A DNA stretch of 20,415 nt from Candidatus Neoanaerotignum tabaqchaliae (GCA_904420235.1 CAJFUS010000180.1:1-20415); one strand, 5' to 3'. Shown: positions 6,904-14,620, counted from the first letter of the stretch. Notes: generated by a model not told the origin, from the letters alone. Numbers and translations: made by a program.

Positions 6904-6924
6904 GGGAAATGCAAGGCATTTCCC
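6904..6924 (-). repeat. Perfect hairpin in the secY-adk spacer
   Basis: GGGAAATGC (6904-6912) and GCATTTCCC (6916-6924) form a 9-bp stem with a 3-nt loop, about 15 nt after the secY stop codon. In the direction of transcription it is followed by AGTAAACC, with no T-run, so an intrinsic terminator is unlikely. A role in mRNA processing, or in setting adk levels relative to secY, is possible but unproven. Confidence 0.6.
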
Positions 6925-6938
6925 TTTATAAACCGAAA

Positions 6939-8207
6939 TCAGCTATTTAAAAATCCTTTATAATGTCTCATAAGAAGCTGTGATTCCATAGCTTTAACAA
7001 TATCAAGCGCTACGCCTACAACGATTATAAGAGTAGTTCCTCCAAATCCTACGTTAAGGCCAAACACCCACTGAAGGATAAGCGGCACAAGGGCTATGCA
7101 CGCAAATGATATGGCGCCTACCAAAGTTATTCTGTTTACAACCCTTGTAATATAATCACTTGTTGGCTGTCCTGGTCTTATTCCCGGAATAAAGCCGCCG
7201 TTTTTCTTCATATTCTCGGCTATCTCGTTAGGATTTATAACAATAGAAGTATAGAAATACGAGAAGAAAAGTATAAGAACTATATAAATAACAGCTCCAA
7301 CAGGATTTGTTATTCTAAGCAGTTCTATAATTTTCGAGAACGTCGCTCCCGGATGAATAAACTGCGCTATTGTTTCCGGAAACTGGACAAGCGATATAGC
7401 AAAAATAATCGCTATAACTCCAGCGGTATTTACTTTAATGGGCATAAATGTTGTCTGTCCGCCAAAGCCATATGTCCTTCTTCCAACCATTTTGGCTGAA
7501 TATTGAACCGGTATTCTTCTTTCTCCATCATGTATTATAACTATAAATACTATAACGGCTAAAAGAAGTACAAGAACAATGGCAATCTTCACAAGCCCTG
7601 TTGCATCGCCTGTCTGTGCATAGTATACAAGAGAACGAATTCCGCTTGGAAGATTTGATACAATGTTCATAAAAATTATCATTGACGAACCGTTTGTAAT
7701 TCCCTTATTCGTAATTTGTTCTGCCAGCCACATAATAAATGTTGAGCCGGCTACAAGTGTTATAACCGATATAATAAGCGTAAGGGCACTGGCGTTAGAA
7801 AACATGTCCCTATAACTTAAGGTTATTCCTGTTGCCTGTATAAGGGAAAGCACAACAGTAAGATAACGAGTATAAGAAGTGATTTTTTTCCTTCCGTCCT
7901 CGCCTTCTTTTGATAGCTGTTCCAGCTTTGGAATAGCTACCCTAAGCAGCTGCATAATAATTGACGCGTTGATATACGGTCCAATTCCCATAGAGAATAT
8001 AGACCACCTGGAATTATAACCCCCCGCTATAATATTGTAAAGAGTTCCTGTGCTCATTGAATCCTGGATAGCTTTTATAGAAGCTACGCTTATTCCCGGC
8101 AAGGCTATATGAGCTCCTAATCTTATTATAGCAAGTATTATAAATGTGTAAAGAATTTTATTTCTTATATCCTTTACCTTCCATGCATTTGCAAACAACT
8201 TAATCAA
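6939..8207 (-). CDS. secY: Protein translocase subunit SecY
   Basis: The channel-forming subunit of the SecYEG translocon, in the cytoplasmic membrane. It has 422 residues and about ten hydrophobic segments. Landmarks are the N-terminus WKVKDIRNKILYTF, the plug region near GGYNSRWSIFSMGIGPYIN, the cytoplasmic loop HDGERRIPVQYSAKMVGRR and the late loop NGGFIPGIRPGQPTSDYI. The start is TTG, immediately after the rplO stop TAA, with GAGGTGAT just upstream; no in-frame ATG is available nearby. The direct junction suggests coupling with rplO. Confidence 0.97.
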   Translation of the reverse strand: MIKLFANAWKVKDIRNKILYTFIILAIIRLGAHIALPGISVASIKAIQDSMSTGTLYNIIAGGYNSRWSIFSMGIGPYINASIIMQLLRVAIPKLEQLSKEGEDGRKKITSYTRYLTVVLSLIQATGITLSYRDMFSNASALTLIISVITLVAGSTFIMWLAEQITNKGITNGSSMIIFMNIVSNLPSGIRSLVYYAQTGDATGLVKIAIVLVLLLAVIVFIVIIHDGERRIPVQYSAKMVGRRTYGFGGQTTFMPIKVNTAGVIAIIFAISLVQFPETIAQFIHPGATFSKIIELLRITNPVGAVIYIVLILFFSYFYTSIVINPNEIAENMKKNGGFIPGIRPGQPTSDYITRVVNRITLVGAISFACIALVPLILQWVFGLNVGFGGTTLIIVVGVALDIVKAMESQLLMRHYKGFLNS

Positions 8208-8648
8208 TTAGATCACCTCAGCTTTTCCGCCCGCTGCCTCTATTTTTTCTATTGCTGATTTGCTGAAATAGTTAATCTTTACTGTAAGTTTTTTCTCAAG
8301 CTGGCCAACGCCAAGAATTTTAACTCCGTCTCTTGGGTTTTTAACAAGACCGCTTTCAATAAGCGCCTGTAAATCAACAACGGCGTCATTATCAAATATA
8401 TTAAGAGCGGCTACATTAATGCCTACTATCTCTTTACTGTTTCTGCAAGTAAAGCCTCTTTTAGGAAGCCTTCTGTAAAGAGGCATCTGACCTCCCTCAA
8501 ATCCAGTCTTTCCGCCTGAACCCGAACGGGCGCCCTGTCCCTTGTGGCCTCTGCCGGCTGTTTTTCCGTTTCCAGAAGCATGACCTCTGCCCCTTCTCCA
8601 AGACTTTGAGCTTGAGCCTTCAGCTGGTCTTAATTCACATAACTTCAT
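8208..8648 (-). CDS. rplO: 50S ribosomal protein L15
   Basis: A large-subunit protein that joins late in 50S assembly. It has 146 residues, the usual length. The glycine/arginine-rich extended N-terminal arm (RRGRGHASGNGKTAGRGHKG, then GGKTGFEGGQMPLYRRLPKRGF) threads into 23S rRNA. The globular C-terminal domain ends KIEAAGGKAEVI. The ATG follows AAGGAGG by seven bases. It lies between rpmD and secY, the conserved order. Confidence 0.98.
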   Translation of the reverse strand: MKLCELRPAEGSSSKSWRRGRGHASGNGKTAGRGHKGQGARSGSGGKTGFEGGQMPLYRRLPKRGFTCRNSKEIVGINVAALNIFDNDAVVDLQALIESGLVKNPRDGVKILGVGQLEKKLTVKINYFSKSAIEKIEAAGGKAEVI

Positions 8649-8666
8649 TGTAGCACCTCCTTAAAA

Positions 8667-8846
8667 TTAAATTTCTTCTACCTTTACAAGGTGGCTAACT
8701 TGGTTAACCATTCCTCTTATGGCAGCGTTGTCCTGCTGAATTACTGATGAGTTAACCTTTCCCAAACCTAAGGCCTGAATTGTTTTTTTGTGCTTTGGAA
8801 TTGCACCAATAGTCGATTTGACTAACGTGATTTTAATTTCAGCCAC
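8667..8846 (-). CDS. rpmD: 50S ribosomal protein L30
   Basis: A 59-residue large-subunit protein translated by hand from the GTG at 8846 to the TAA at 8667. It begins MAEIKITLVKSTIGAIPKHK and contains TIQALGLGKVNSSVIQQDN and GMVNQVSHLVKVEE, the full short bacterial L30 pattern. GAGGAATTTAAA precedes the GTG start. It lies 13 nt after rpsE and 18 nt before rplO, exactly where L30 belongs in the spc operon. Confidence 0.97.
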   Translation of the reverse strand: MAEIKITLVKSTIGAIPKHKKTIQALGLGKVNSSVIQQDNAAIRGMVNQVSHLVKVEEI

Positions 8847-8859
8847 TTTAAATTCCTCC

Positions 8860-9363
8860 TCAGCCTAAAATTTCTTCAACAGTCTTTCCGCGTAATCTTG
8901 CTATCTTCTCCGGTGTTGTAACTCCAGCAAGTCCGGCTATTGTAGCACTTACTACGTTTCTTTTATTGTTGGAACCTAAAGATTTTGTTCTGATGTTTCT
9001 TATTCCGGCAAGCTCAAGCACGGCACGGGCAGGGCCTCCGGCTATAATTCCAGTACCTTCGGGAGCTGGCATAAGTCTTACGCTGGCGCTTCCAAACATA
9101 CCTGTTGTTCCGTGATAAAGGCTGTCTACTTCATTTCTCTCAACATAAATTATATTTTTCATGGCGTCTTCTTTGCCCTTGCGTATAGCGTCAGGAATTT
9201 CAGCAGCTTTTCCAATGCCGCATCCAACGTGTCCGTTTCCGTCGCCTACAACAACAAGCGCTGCAAATCTAAATGTACGACCGCCCTTAACAACCTTAGT
9301 AACACGGTTGATAGTTACTACATTGTCTTTAAGATCGAGTGTACTTGGGTCGATTCTTTTCAA
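8860..9363 (-). CDS. rpsE: 30S ribosomal protein S5
   Basis: A small-subunit protein near the mRNA entry channel, involved in decoding fidelity and helicase activity. It has 167 residues, as expected. The N-terminal double-stranded RNA-binding-like domain includes INRVTKVVKGGRTFRFAALV and GDGNGHVGCGIGKAAEIPDA. The C-terminal domain has APEGTGIIAGGPARAVLELAG. The start is TTG, with GAGGAGG about eight bases upstream; the family N-terminus fits this position. Confidence 0.97.
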   Translation of the reverse strand: MKRIDPSTLDLKDNVVTINRVTKVVKGGRTFRFAALVVVGDGNGHVGCGIGKAAEIPDAIRKGKEDAMKNIIYVERNEVDSLYHGTTGMFGSASVRLMPAPEGTGIIAGGPARAVLELAGIRNIRTKSLGSNNKRNVVSATIAGLAGVTTPEKIARLRGKTVEEILG

Positions 9364-9380
9364 CGTAACTTCCTCCTCAC

Positions 9381-9749
9381 TTAGAATTGTAAACCGGCTT
9401 CGCGGGCTGCGTCGGCTAAAGCCTTAACTTTACCGTGATATACATATCCGCCGCGGTCAAACACTACCTCGGTTATACCTTTTTCCATAGCCTTTTTAGC
9501 TATTGCCTCGCCTACAGCCTTTGCTGCCTCAATATTAGATGTAGCTTCAAGCTTGCTTGCGATTTCAGCTTCCATTGTTGATGCAGCGGCTAATGTATTT
9601 CCTGAAGCGTCATCAATAAGCTGAGCGTACATATGTTTATTAGACCTGAAAACCGCCAATCTTGGGCATTCAGCCGTTCCGTTTATTTTATTACGAATTC
9701 TGTAATGACGTTTAATACGTGCGGCCGCGCGTGATGGCTTAGTAATCAT
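9381..9749 (-). CDS. rplR: 50S ribosomal protein L18
   Basis: Binds 5S rRNA and, together with L5, places it in the central protuberance. From the ATG at 9749 it has 122 residues, the normal size. It has a basic N-terminal helix (SRAAARIKRHYRIRNKINGT), PRLAVFRSNKHMYAQLIDD, and the C-terminal FDRGGYVYHGKVKALADAAR. A longer start at the GTG at 9758 overlaps the ribosome binding region AAAGGTG and was set aside. It lies between rplF and rpsE. Confidence 0.97.
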   Translation of the reverse strand: MITKPSRAAARIKRHYRIRNKINGTAECPRLAVFRSNKHMYAQLIDDASGNTLAAASTMEAEIASKLEATSNIEAAKAVGEAIAKKAMEKGITEVVFDRGGYVYHGKVKALADAAREAGLQF

Positions 9750-9800
9750 ATAATTCACACCTTTCTATAAATCAGTCACTTTCCGATATAAGTATTTTAA

Positions 9801-10343
9801 TTACTTCTTACCGGTCTTACCAACTTTACGTCTGATATGCTCGTAATCGTATTTGATTCCTTTGCCTTTATATGGTTCAGGTGGACGTTTTGTCCTTATC
9901 TCGGCCGCGAACTGTCCAACCTTTTCTTTGCTTATACCTTTTACTATAATCTTGTTCTGGCCCTCAACTACTGTCTCAATGCCTTCAGGGTCCATCATCT
10001 CAACAAGATGTGAGTAACCAAGGGTAAGAACAAGCTTTTTACCCTGTTTTGCAGCCCTGTATCCAACACCGTTAATCTCAAGTGTTTTCTCAAAGCCCTT
10101 TGTAACGCCCTCAATCATATTGGCGATAAGTGTCCTTGTTAATCCGTGTAACTCTCTAAATCTTTTAAGGTCACTTGGTCTTGAAACCACTACGTGGCCG
10201 TCTTCAATTGCGATGTTCATGTCAGCTGATAACTTACGCTCTAAAGTGCCCTTAGGGCCTTTAACAGTCACAAGGTTGCCCTCGCCGATTTTAACTTCAA
10301 CACCGGCTGGAATAGCTATTGGTAACCTTCCTATTCTTGACAT
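9801..10343 (-). CDS. rplF: 50S ribosomal protein L6
   Basis: Large-subunit protein near the factor-binding site, built of two similar alpha/beta domains. From the ATG at 10343 it has 180 residues. It shows MSRIGRLPIAIPAGVEVK, the first-repeat TVKGPKGTLERKLS and the second-domain KPGEPYKGKG-like motif, read here as KRPPEPYKGKGIKYDYE near the C-terminus. An earlier in-frame GTG lies within the AGGAGG ribosome binding site and is not a credible start. It lies between rpsH and rplR, with a short gap of about 34 nt after rpsH. Confidence 0.97.
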   Translation of the reverse strand: MSRIGRLPIAIPAGVEVKIGEGNLVTVKGPKGTLERKLSADMNIAIEDGHVVVSRPSDLKRFRELHGLTRTLIANMIEGVTKGFEKTLEINGVGYRAAKQGKKLVLTLGYSHLVEMMDPEGIETVVEGQNKIIVKGISKEKVGQFAAEIRTKRPPEPYKGKGIKYDYEHIRRKVGKTGKK

Positions 10344-10377
10344 GTTCTGCACCTCCTATAATACTTATATCTATAAA

Positions 10378-10779
10378 TTACCAGACAAAAGCTACTACTT
10401 CTCCGCCAATGCCCATCTTTCTTGCTTCTTTATCTGTCATAACGCCCTTGCTTGTTGATATAATGGCAATTCCAAGACCTCCAAGAACCTTGGGAAGTTC
10501 ATCTTTGCCTGCAAAAACTCTAAGGCCAGGCTTTGAGATTCTTTTAATGCCTGTAATAACCTTTTCGTTTTTGTCACTTCCATATTTAAGGGCTATTCTC
10601 ATTGTGCTTTTAACACCGTCTTCAATAACCTCATAACCTTTGATGTAACCTTCGTTTGTTAATATATCAGCGATAGCTTTTTTCATTATGGAAACAGGAA
10701 CGTCAACTGTGTCATGTTTAGCTGTGTTGCCGTTTCTTATTCTTGTAAGCATATCTGCGATTGGGTCACTCATTGACAT
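10378..10779 (-). CDS. rpsH: 30S ribosomal protein S8
   Basis: A primary 16S rRNA-binding protein that acts in assembly of the central domain. It is 133 residues long. It begins MSMSDPIADMLTRIRNGNTA, has GLRVFAGKDELPKVLGGLGI, and ends in ISTSKGVMTDKEARK and GGEVVAFVW, the universal S8 C-terminus. AAGGAGG lies eight bases before the first ATG, which favours it over the ATG two codons later. In E. coli, S8 represses the spc operon at the rplE start. I saw no clear copy of that site here but could not model it. Confidence 0.98.
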   Translation of the reverse strand: MSMSDPIADMLTRIRNGNTAKHDTVDVPVSIMKKAIADILTNEGYIKGYEVIEDGVKSTMRIALKYGSDKNEKVITGIKRISKPGLRVFAGKDELPKVLGGLGIAIISTSKGVMTDKEARKMGIGGEVVAFVW

Positions 10780-10799
10780 GTGAAAATCCTCCTTTCCAA

Positions 10800-10985
10800 T
10801 TACCAGCTTGCCTTCTTAACACCAGGGATTTGTCCCTTATATGCTAATTCACGGAAGCAGATACGGCAAATTCCAAATTTTTTAAGCACGGCATGTGGTC
10901 TGCCGCATATTCTGCATCTTGTATAAGCTCTGGTGGAAAACTTTGGTTTTCTTGCCTGCTTAATTTTCATCGATGTTTTAGCCAT
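10800..10985 (-). CDS. rpsN: 30S ribosomal protein S14 type Z (zinc-binding)
   Basis: Small-subunit head protein. At 61 residues it is the short zinc-binding form, also called rpsZ or rpsN1. Its zinc ribbon is CRIC (Cys24, Cys27) and CRIC (Cys40, Cys43). The surrounding sequence KFSTRAYTRCRICGRPHAVL, then GICRICFRELAYKGQIPGVK, is typical. The ATG is preceded by AAGGAGG. It lies between rplE and rpsH. Some Firmicutes also carry a longer zinc-free paralogue elsewhere, which cannot be judged from this window. Confidence 0.98.
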   Translation of the reverse strand: MAKTSMKIKQARKPKFSTRAYTRCRICGRPHAVLKKFGICRICFRELAYKGQIPGVKKASW

Positions 10986-11000
10986 TTTTTATTTTCCTCC

Positions 11001-11540
11001 TTATTTCTCGAACGGCATACCGAACAATCTAAGCAACTCTCTGCCTTCCTCATCAGTTTTGGCGGTTGTTACAAAAATAATGTCCATGCCTCTGATTTTG
11101 TCAACCTTATCGTATTCGATTTCAGGGAAAATAAGCTGTTCCTTGATACCCATTGTGTAGTTTCCTCTTCCATCAAAAGAGTTAGACTTAACTCCTCTGA
11201 AGTCACGTACACGTGGGAGAGCGATATTTATAAGTCTGTCGGCAAACTCATACATTCTCTCGCCTCTAAGAGTTACTTTGCAGCCTATTGGCATGCCCTC
11301 ACGAAGCTTAAATGCAGCAACCGACTTTTTAGCCTTTGTTACAATAGGCTTTTGACCTGATATAATTGTAAGGTCTTTAACAGCGCCGTCAAGAACCTTA
11401 GCATTGTCCTTGGCCTCTCCAACGCCCATATTAATAACGATTTTTGAAAGCTTTGGTACAGCCATTATATTTTTATAAGAAAATTTCTTAGTCAATCCTT
11501 CTACTACTTCTTTATCATAGAATTCTTTTAATCTGCTCAC
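11001..11540 (-). CDS. rplE: 50S ribosomal protein L5
   Basis: Binds 5S rRNA and helps form the central protuberance, contacting P-site tRNA. It has the usual 179 residues. Landmarks are MSRLKEFYDKEVVEGLTKKF, VPKLSKIVINMGVGEA, the loop GCKVTLRGERMYEFADRL and FDGRGNYTMGIKEQLIFPEI. The start is GTG, with AAGGAGG seven bases upstream. It is followed by rpsN 15 nt downstream. Confidence 0.98.
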   Translation of the reverse strand: MSRLKEFYDKEVVEGLTKKFSYKNIMAVPKLSKIVINMGVGEAKDNAKVLDGAVKDLTIISGQKPIVTKAKKSVAAFKLREGMPIGCKVTLRGERMYEFADRLINIALPRVRDFRGVKSNSFDGRGNYTMGIKEQLIFPEIEYDKVDKIRGMDIIFVTTAKTDEEGRELLRLFGMPFEK

Positions 11541-11560
11541 TTAAGTACCTCCTTTCTTAA

Positions 11561-11872
11561 TCAGTCAATAGCTTCGCCTGTTGACTTGGCTATTCTAATT
11601 TTCTTGCCGTTTTCTATTTTGGCGCCAATTCTTGTGGCTTTGCCCTTAAAAAGATACATAACATTCGATGCGTCTATGAAATTCTCTTTTTTAATAATTC
11701 CGCCTTGCTGATGTGCAGCATTTGGTTTCTGGTGCTTAGAAATCATGTTAACACCCTCAACCAATACTCTGCCTTTTTTTCTGTCAACAACAAGGATTTT
11801 TCCTTCCTTGCCTTTATCTTTTCCGGCAATAACAACTACCTTGTCGCCGGCTTTAAGCTTTGTGCTTGCCAT
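11561..11872 (-). CDS. rplX: 50S ribosomal protein L24
   Basis: An assembly-initiating protein that binds the 5' domain of 23S rRNA and lies near the exit tunnel. It has 103 residues. The KOW motif is in GDKVVVIAGKDKGKEGKIL near residues 8-27, followed by GVNMISKHQKPNAAHQQGGI. The C-terminal half is the usual beta-rich region. The ATG is preceded by GGGAGG within the end of rplN. It lies between rplN and rplE. Confidence 0.98.
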   Translation of the reverse strand: MASTKLKAGDKVVVIAGKDKGKEGKILVVDRKKGRVLVEGVNMISKHQKPNAAHQQGGIIKKENFIDASNVMYLFKGKATRIGAKIENGKKIRIAKSTGEAID

Positions 11873-11886
11873 CTGATGTACCTCCC

Positions 11887-12255
11887 TTATAATACTTCAG
11901 GAGCGAGGGAAAGGATTTTCATAAACTGTTTCTCTCTAAGTTCCCTTGCAACTGGTCCAAATATACGGGTGCCTCTTGGGTTTTTGTCATCTTTAATGAT
12001 AACAGCGGCGTTTTCATCAAATTTGATATACGAACCGTCAGGTCTGCCAATAGGCTTAACTGTTCTAACAACAACTGCTTTAACAACGTCGCCTTTCTTA
12101 ACAACGCCGCCTGGTGTTGCTTCTTTAACGCTGCAAACTATTATATCTCCAACTCCTGCATATCTTCTGGTTGAACCACCTAATACTCTAATGCAGAGAA
12201 GTTCTTTAGCGCCTGAGTTATCTGCTACTTTTAATCTGGTTTCCTGCTGAACCAT
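11887..12255 (-). CDS. rplN: 50S ribosomal protein L14
   Basis: Large-subunit protein at the intersubunit face. It contacts 16S helix 14 and the RsfS silencing factor. It is 122 residues, the standard length. The pattern MVQQETRLKVADNSGAKELL, GGSTRRYAGVGDIIV, NPRGTRIFGPVARELR and the ending KILSLAPEVL are diagnostic. It is the first gene of the spc block. The gap to rpsQ is only 25 nt, with no terminator or promoter seen, so the S10 and spc blocks appear to be one transcription unit. Confidence 0.98.
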   Translation of the reverse strand: MVQQETRLKVADNSGAKELLCIRVLGGSTRRYAGVGDIIVCSVKEATPGGVVKKGDVVKAVVVRTVKPIGRPDGSYIKFDENAAVIIKDDKNPRGTRIFGPVARELREKQFMKILSLAPEVL

Positions 12256-12280
12256 TATGTTTCCTCCTCCCGCAACAGAA

Positions 12281-12538
12281 TTATTTAGCTTTTTCTATTA
12301 TCTCAACAAGTCTCCACCTTTTATCTTTTGATAAAGGTCTTGTTTCCATCACTTTAACGCGGTCGCCTACATGACACTCGTTTTTCTCGTCATGAGCCTT
12401 AAGCTTATATGTTCTATCCACAATTTTACCGTAAAGTGGATGTTTTACCCTGTCGGCAACGGCAACAACAATAGTTTTGTCCATCTTGTCGCTAACTACC
12501 AAACCAACTCTTGTTTTACGAAGGTTTCTTTCTTCCAC
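12281..12538 (-). CDS. rpsQ: 30S ribosomal protein S17
   Basis: A primary 16S rRNA-binding OB-fold protein. It has 85 residues, the normal size. It begins MEERNLRKTRVGLVVSDKMD, contains VADRVKHPLYGKIV and KAHDEKNECHVGDRVKVMET and ends RPLSKDKRWRLVEIIEKA. The start is GTG, with GGAGG about eight bases upstream. It follows rpmC by 21 nt and closes the S10 block. Confidence 0.98.
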   Translation of the reverse strand: MEERNLRKTRVGLVVSDKMDKTIVVAVADRVKHPLYGKIVDRTYKLKAHDEKNECHVGDRVKVMETRPLSKDKRWRLVEIIEKAK

Positions 12539-12559
12539 CGGTATTCCTCCTCTCGCTTA

Positions 12560-12775
12560 TTATTGAGCCGCTCTCTGGTTCTGTGTAATAACTGTCTGAA
12601 TTCTTGCTATATTTTTACGAACCTCAGTTATCCTTGCTGTGTTATCAAGCTGGTTTGTAGCATTCTGGAATCTAAGATTGAATAACTCTTTCTTAGCAGC
12701 AACGAGGTCCTGCTTCAATTCATCAACGGATTTTTCTTTTAAGCCCTTAACGTATTCCTTAGTTTTCACTGCCAT
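12560..12775 (-). CDS. rpmC: 50S ribosomal protein L29
   Basis: A small helical hairpin protein at the exit tunnel, part of the docking area for trigger factor and SRP. From the ATG at 12775 it has 71 residues, with VAAKKELFNLRFQNATNQLD and RKNIARIQTVITQNQRAA. The start is ambiguous. The ATG lies only 2 nt after GGAAGG, while a GTG two codons later (12769) has better spacing and would give the common MKTKE-type N-terminus. Either start lies inside the 3' end of rplP, so the genes overlap by 17 or 11 nt. A much longer in-frame start within rplP was rejected. Confidence 0.94.
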   Translation of the reverse strand: MAVKTKEYVKGLKEKSVDELKQDLVAAKKELFNLRFQNATNQLDNTARITEVRKNIARIQTVITQNQRAAQ

Positions 12776-13205
12776 CACCTTCCATTTCCGCTTCTTGGTC
12801 AGCACGAGAAACGATTTTGCACTTGATAGGCAATTTATGTGTTGCAAGGCGAAGAGCCTCTCTTGCTATATCTTCATTAACGCCGCCAAGCTCAAACATC
12901 ACTCTGCCTGGTTTAACAACTGCAACCCAATATTCAGGCGAACCTTTACCGGAACCCATACGAGTTTCAGCAGGTTTTGCCGTAACAGGCTTATCAGGGA
13001 ATATCTTAATCCAAACCTTTCCGCCTCTTTTTACAAACCTTGTCATAGCAATACGGGCAGCCTCAATCTGGTTTGATGTAATCCAGCTTGGCTCCATGGC
13101 TACAATACCAAAATCGCCGTATGTTATTTTATTGCCTCTCATGGCTTTGCCTTTAAGTCTGCCTCTAAACTGTTTACGCCTTTTAACTCTTTTTGGCATT
13201 AACAT
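12759..13205 (-). CDS. rplP: 50S ribosomal protein L16
   Basis: Large-subunit protein close to the peptidyl transferase centre and A-site tRNA, important for late 50S assembly. It has 148 residues, slightly longer than the usual 137-145 because of an acidic tail, EAEMEGDGSEN. It begins MLMPKRVKRRKQFRGRLKGK and contains FPDKPVTAKPAETRMGSGKG, the conserved loop near the active centre. Its ATG shares one base with the rpsC stop (TAATG), indicating translational coupling. The tail overlaps rpmC. Confidence 0.97.
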   Translation of the reverse strand: MLMPKRVKRRKQFRGRLKGKAMRGNKITYGDFGIVAMEPSWITSNQIEAARIAMTRFVKRGGKVWIKIFPDKPVTAKPAETRMGSGKGSPEYWVAVVKPGRVMFELGGVNEDIAREALRLATHKLPIKCKIVSRADQEAEMEGDGSEN

Positions 13206-13864
13206 TACTCAGCGCCTCCTTCCTTTTTTTCTGCCTTTACAGGAAGAACCTCTCCTTTATAAATCCAAACCTTTACACCGATTTTGCCGTATGTTGTGTC
13301 GGCTTCTGCAAATCCATAATCAATATCAGCGCGAAGTGTTTGAAGAGGAATTGTTCCGTCATGATATGTTTCTGTTCTAGCCATATCGGCTCCGCCAAGA
13401 CGTCCGGAGCAAGCAGTTTTAATACCCTTTGCGCCAAACTTCATTGTTCTGCCCATAGCCTGTTTCATTGCACGACGGAATGTAACACGGTTTTCAAGCT
13501 GCTGAGCTATATTTTCTGCAACTAATGTAGCATCAAGCTCTGGTCTTTTAACTTCCTCAATGTTGATGTTAACTTTCTGAGATGTCATTTTCTGCACTTG
13601 GTTTTTAAGCTCCTCAATAGCGGCGCCGTTTTTACCAATTACAATTCCGGGTTTAGCTGTGTAAACAGAAATTTTAACCCTGTCTGTTGTTCTTTCAATA
13701 GCTATTTTTGAAACGCCTGAAGCGTAAAGTTTATTTTTAATGAATTTTCTTATTTTATAATCTTCTACCAAGTTATCGGCATATCCTTTTTCAGAATACC
13801 ATTTTGTATCCCAATCCTTGATAATGCCTACTCTTAATCCATGTGGATTTACCTTCTGTCCCAT
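13205..13864 (-). CDS. rpsC: 30S ribosomal protein S3
   Basis: Head protein at the mRNA entry tunnel, with mRNA helicase activity. It is 219 residues long. It begins MGQKVNPHGLRVGIIKDWDT. The type 2 KH domain includes PGIVIGKNGAAIEELKNQ near residues 73-90, and the C-terminal domain includes ARTETYHDGTIPLQTLRADI and TYGKIGVKVWIYKGEVLP. The ATG has AAGGAGG six bases upstream. It lies 12 nt after rplV and overlaps the rplP start by one base. Confidence 0.98.
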   Translation of the reverse strand: MGQKVNPHGLRVGIIKDWDTKWYSEKGYADNLVEDYKIRKFIKNKLYASGVSKIAIERTTDRVKISVYTAKPGIVIGKNGAAIEELKNQVQKMTSQKVNINIEEVKRPELDATLVAENIAQQLENRVTFRRAMKQAMGRTMKFGAKGIKTACSGRLGGADMARTETYHDGTIPLQTLRADIDYGFAEADTTYGKIGVKVWIYKGEVLPVKAEKKEGGAE

Positions 13865-13875
13865 TGTTAACCTCC

Positions 13876-14265
13876 TTATCTCTCATTGAGGATTATGGAT
13901 ATATGGCAAGACCTTTTAAGAATTCTGTAAGCCCTGCCCTGAGCTCTTGGACGTACACGTTTTAATGTAGGACCCTGTCCGGCCTTAACCTCCTCAACGT
14001 ATAACTTGCTAACATCCATACCTAAATTATTTTCCGCATTAGCCATTGCCGAGTTTAAAACTTTAGCAATTATGCTGGCTGCAACTCTTGGGTTATATTT
14101 AAGCAAGGCAGCTGCTGTTCTGGCATCTTTGCCCACAATCTGGTCTAAAACAATTTTAGCTTTAGAAGCGGGGATACCTACATATTTAACAGTTGCCTGT
14201 GGTCTTTTGTCTCTGTTTTCTTCGTTTCTCTGTTTTTTAACTTGGCTTCTATGTCCTTTTGCCAT
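13876..14265 (-). CDS. rplV: 50S ribosomal protein L22
   Basis: Binds several 23S rRNA domains. Its long beta-hairpin lines the exit tunnel constriction, a known macrolide resistance site. From the ATG at 14265 it has 129 residues. It has an extended basic N-terminus (MAKGHRSQVKKQRNEENRD), then the core with KYVGIPASKAKIVLDQIVGK, NAENNLGMDVSKLYVEEV and the hairpin TLKRVRPRAQGRAYRILKRS. A longer reading from a TTG at 14286 would start inside the AAGGAGG site and was set aside. Confidence 0.97.
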   Translation of the reverse strand: MAKGHRSQVKKQRNEENRDKRPQATVKYVGIPASKAKIVLDQIVGKDARTAAALLKYNPRVAASIIAKVLNSAMANAENNLGMDVSKLYVEEVKAGQGPTLKRVRPRAQGRAYRILKRSCHISIILNER

Positions 14266-14292
14266 GACAACCAAACCTCCTTCCAAAACTAA

Positions 14293-14577
14293 TTATCTTA
14301 CTTTAGATTTCTTTTCAGCGTCTTTTCCGTGTCCTCTGTATGTTCTTGTTAAAGCGAACTCACCTAATTTATGACCAACCATGTCCTCTGTGATATATAC
14401 AGGCACATGTTTTCTTCCGTCATGAACAGCAATGGTGTGACCAATCATGTCAGGGAATATTGTTGAACGACGAGACCATGTTTTAATAACGGTTTTTTCA
14501 CCTGCCGCGTTAAGAGCGTCAATTTTCTTTAAAAGATGCTCATCAGCGAAAGGTCCCTTTTTGAGAGATCTACTCAT
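14293..14577 (-). CDS. rpsS: 30S ribosomal protein S19
   Basis: Head protein that pairs with S13 and contacts intersubunit bridges. It has 94 residues, the usual 92-95. It begins MSRSLKKGPFADEHLLKKID and contains KTWSRRSTIFPDMIGHTIAV and GHKLGEFALTRTYRGH. The ATG follows AAGGAGG with normal spacing. It lies between rplB and rplV. Confidence 0.98.
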   Translation of the reverse strand: MSRSLKKGPFADEHLLKKIDALNAAGEKTVIKTWSRRSTIFPDMIGHTIAVHDGRKHVPVYITEDMVGHKLGEFALTRTYRGHGKDAEKKSKVR

Positions 14578-14620
14578 ATTTTATCCTCCTTATCAATCAA
14601 TCGATTATGCCGCCAAATTA

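Noticed and set aside
6904..6924. secY-adk hairpin as an intrinsic terminator.
   Set aside because: The sequence after the stem in the direction of transcription has no run of Ts, and adk and map continue in the same orientation.
12776..12847. N-terminally extended L29 starting inside rplP.
   Set aside because: The extra 24 residues have no L29 character, lie over the rplP coding sequence and lack a ribosome binding site.
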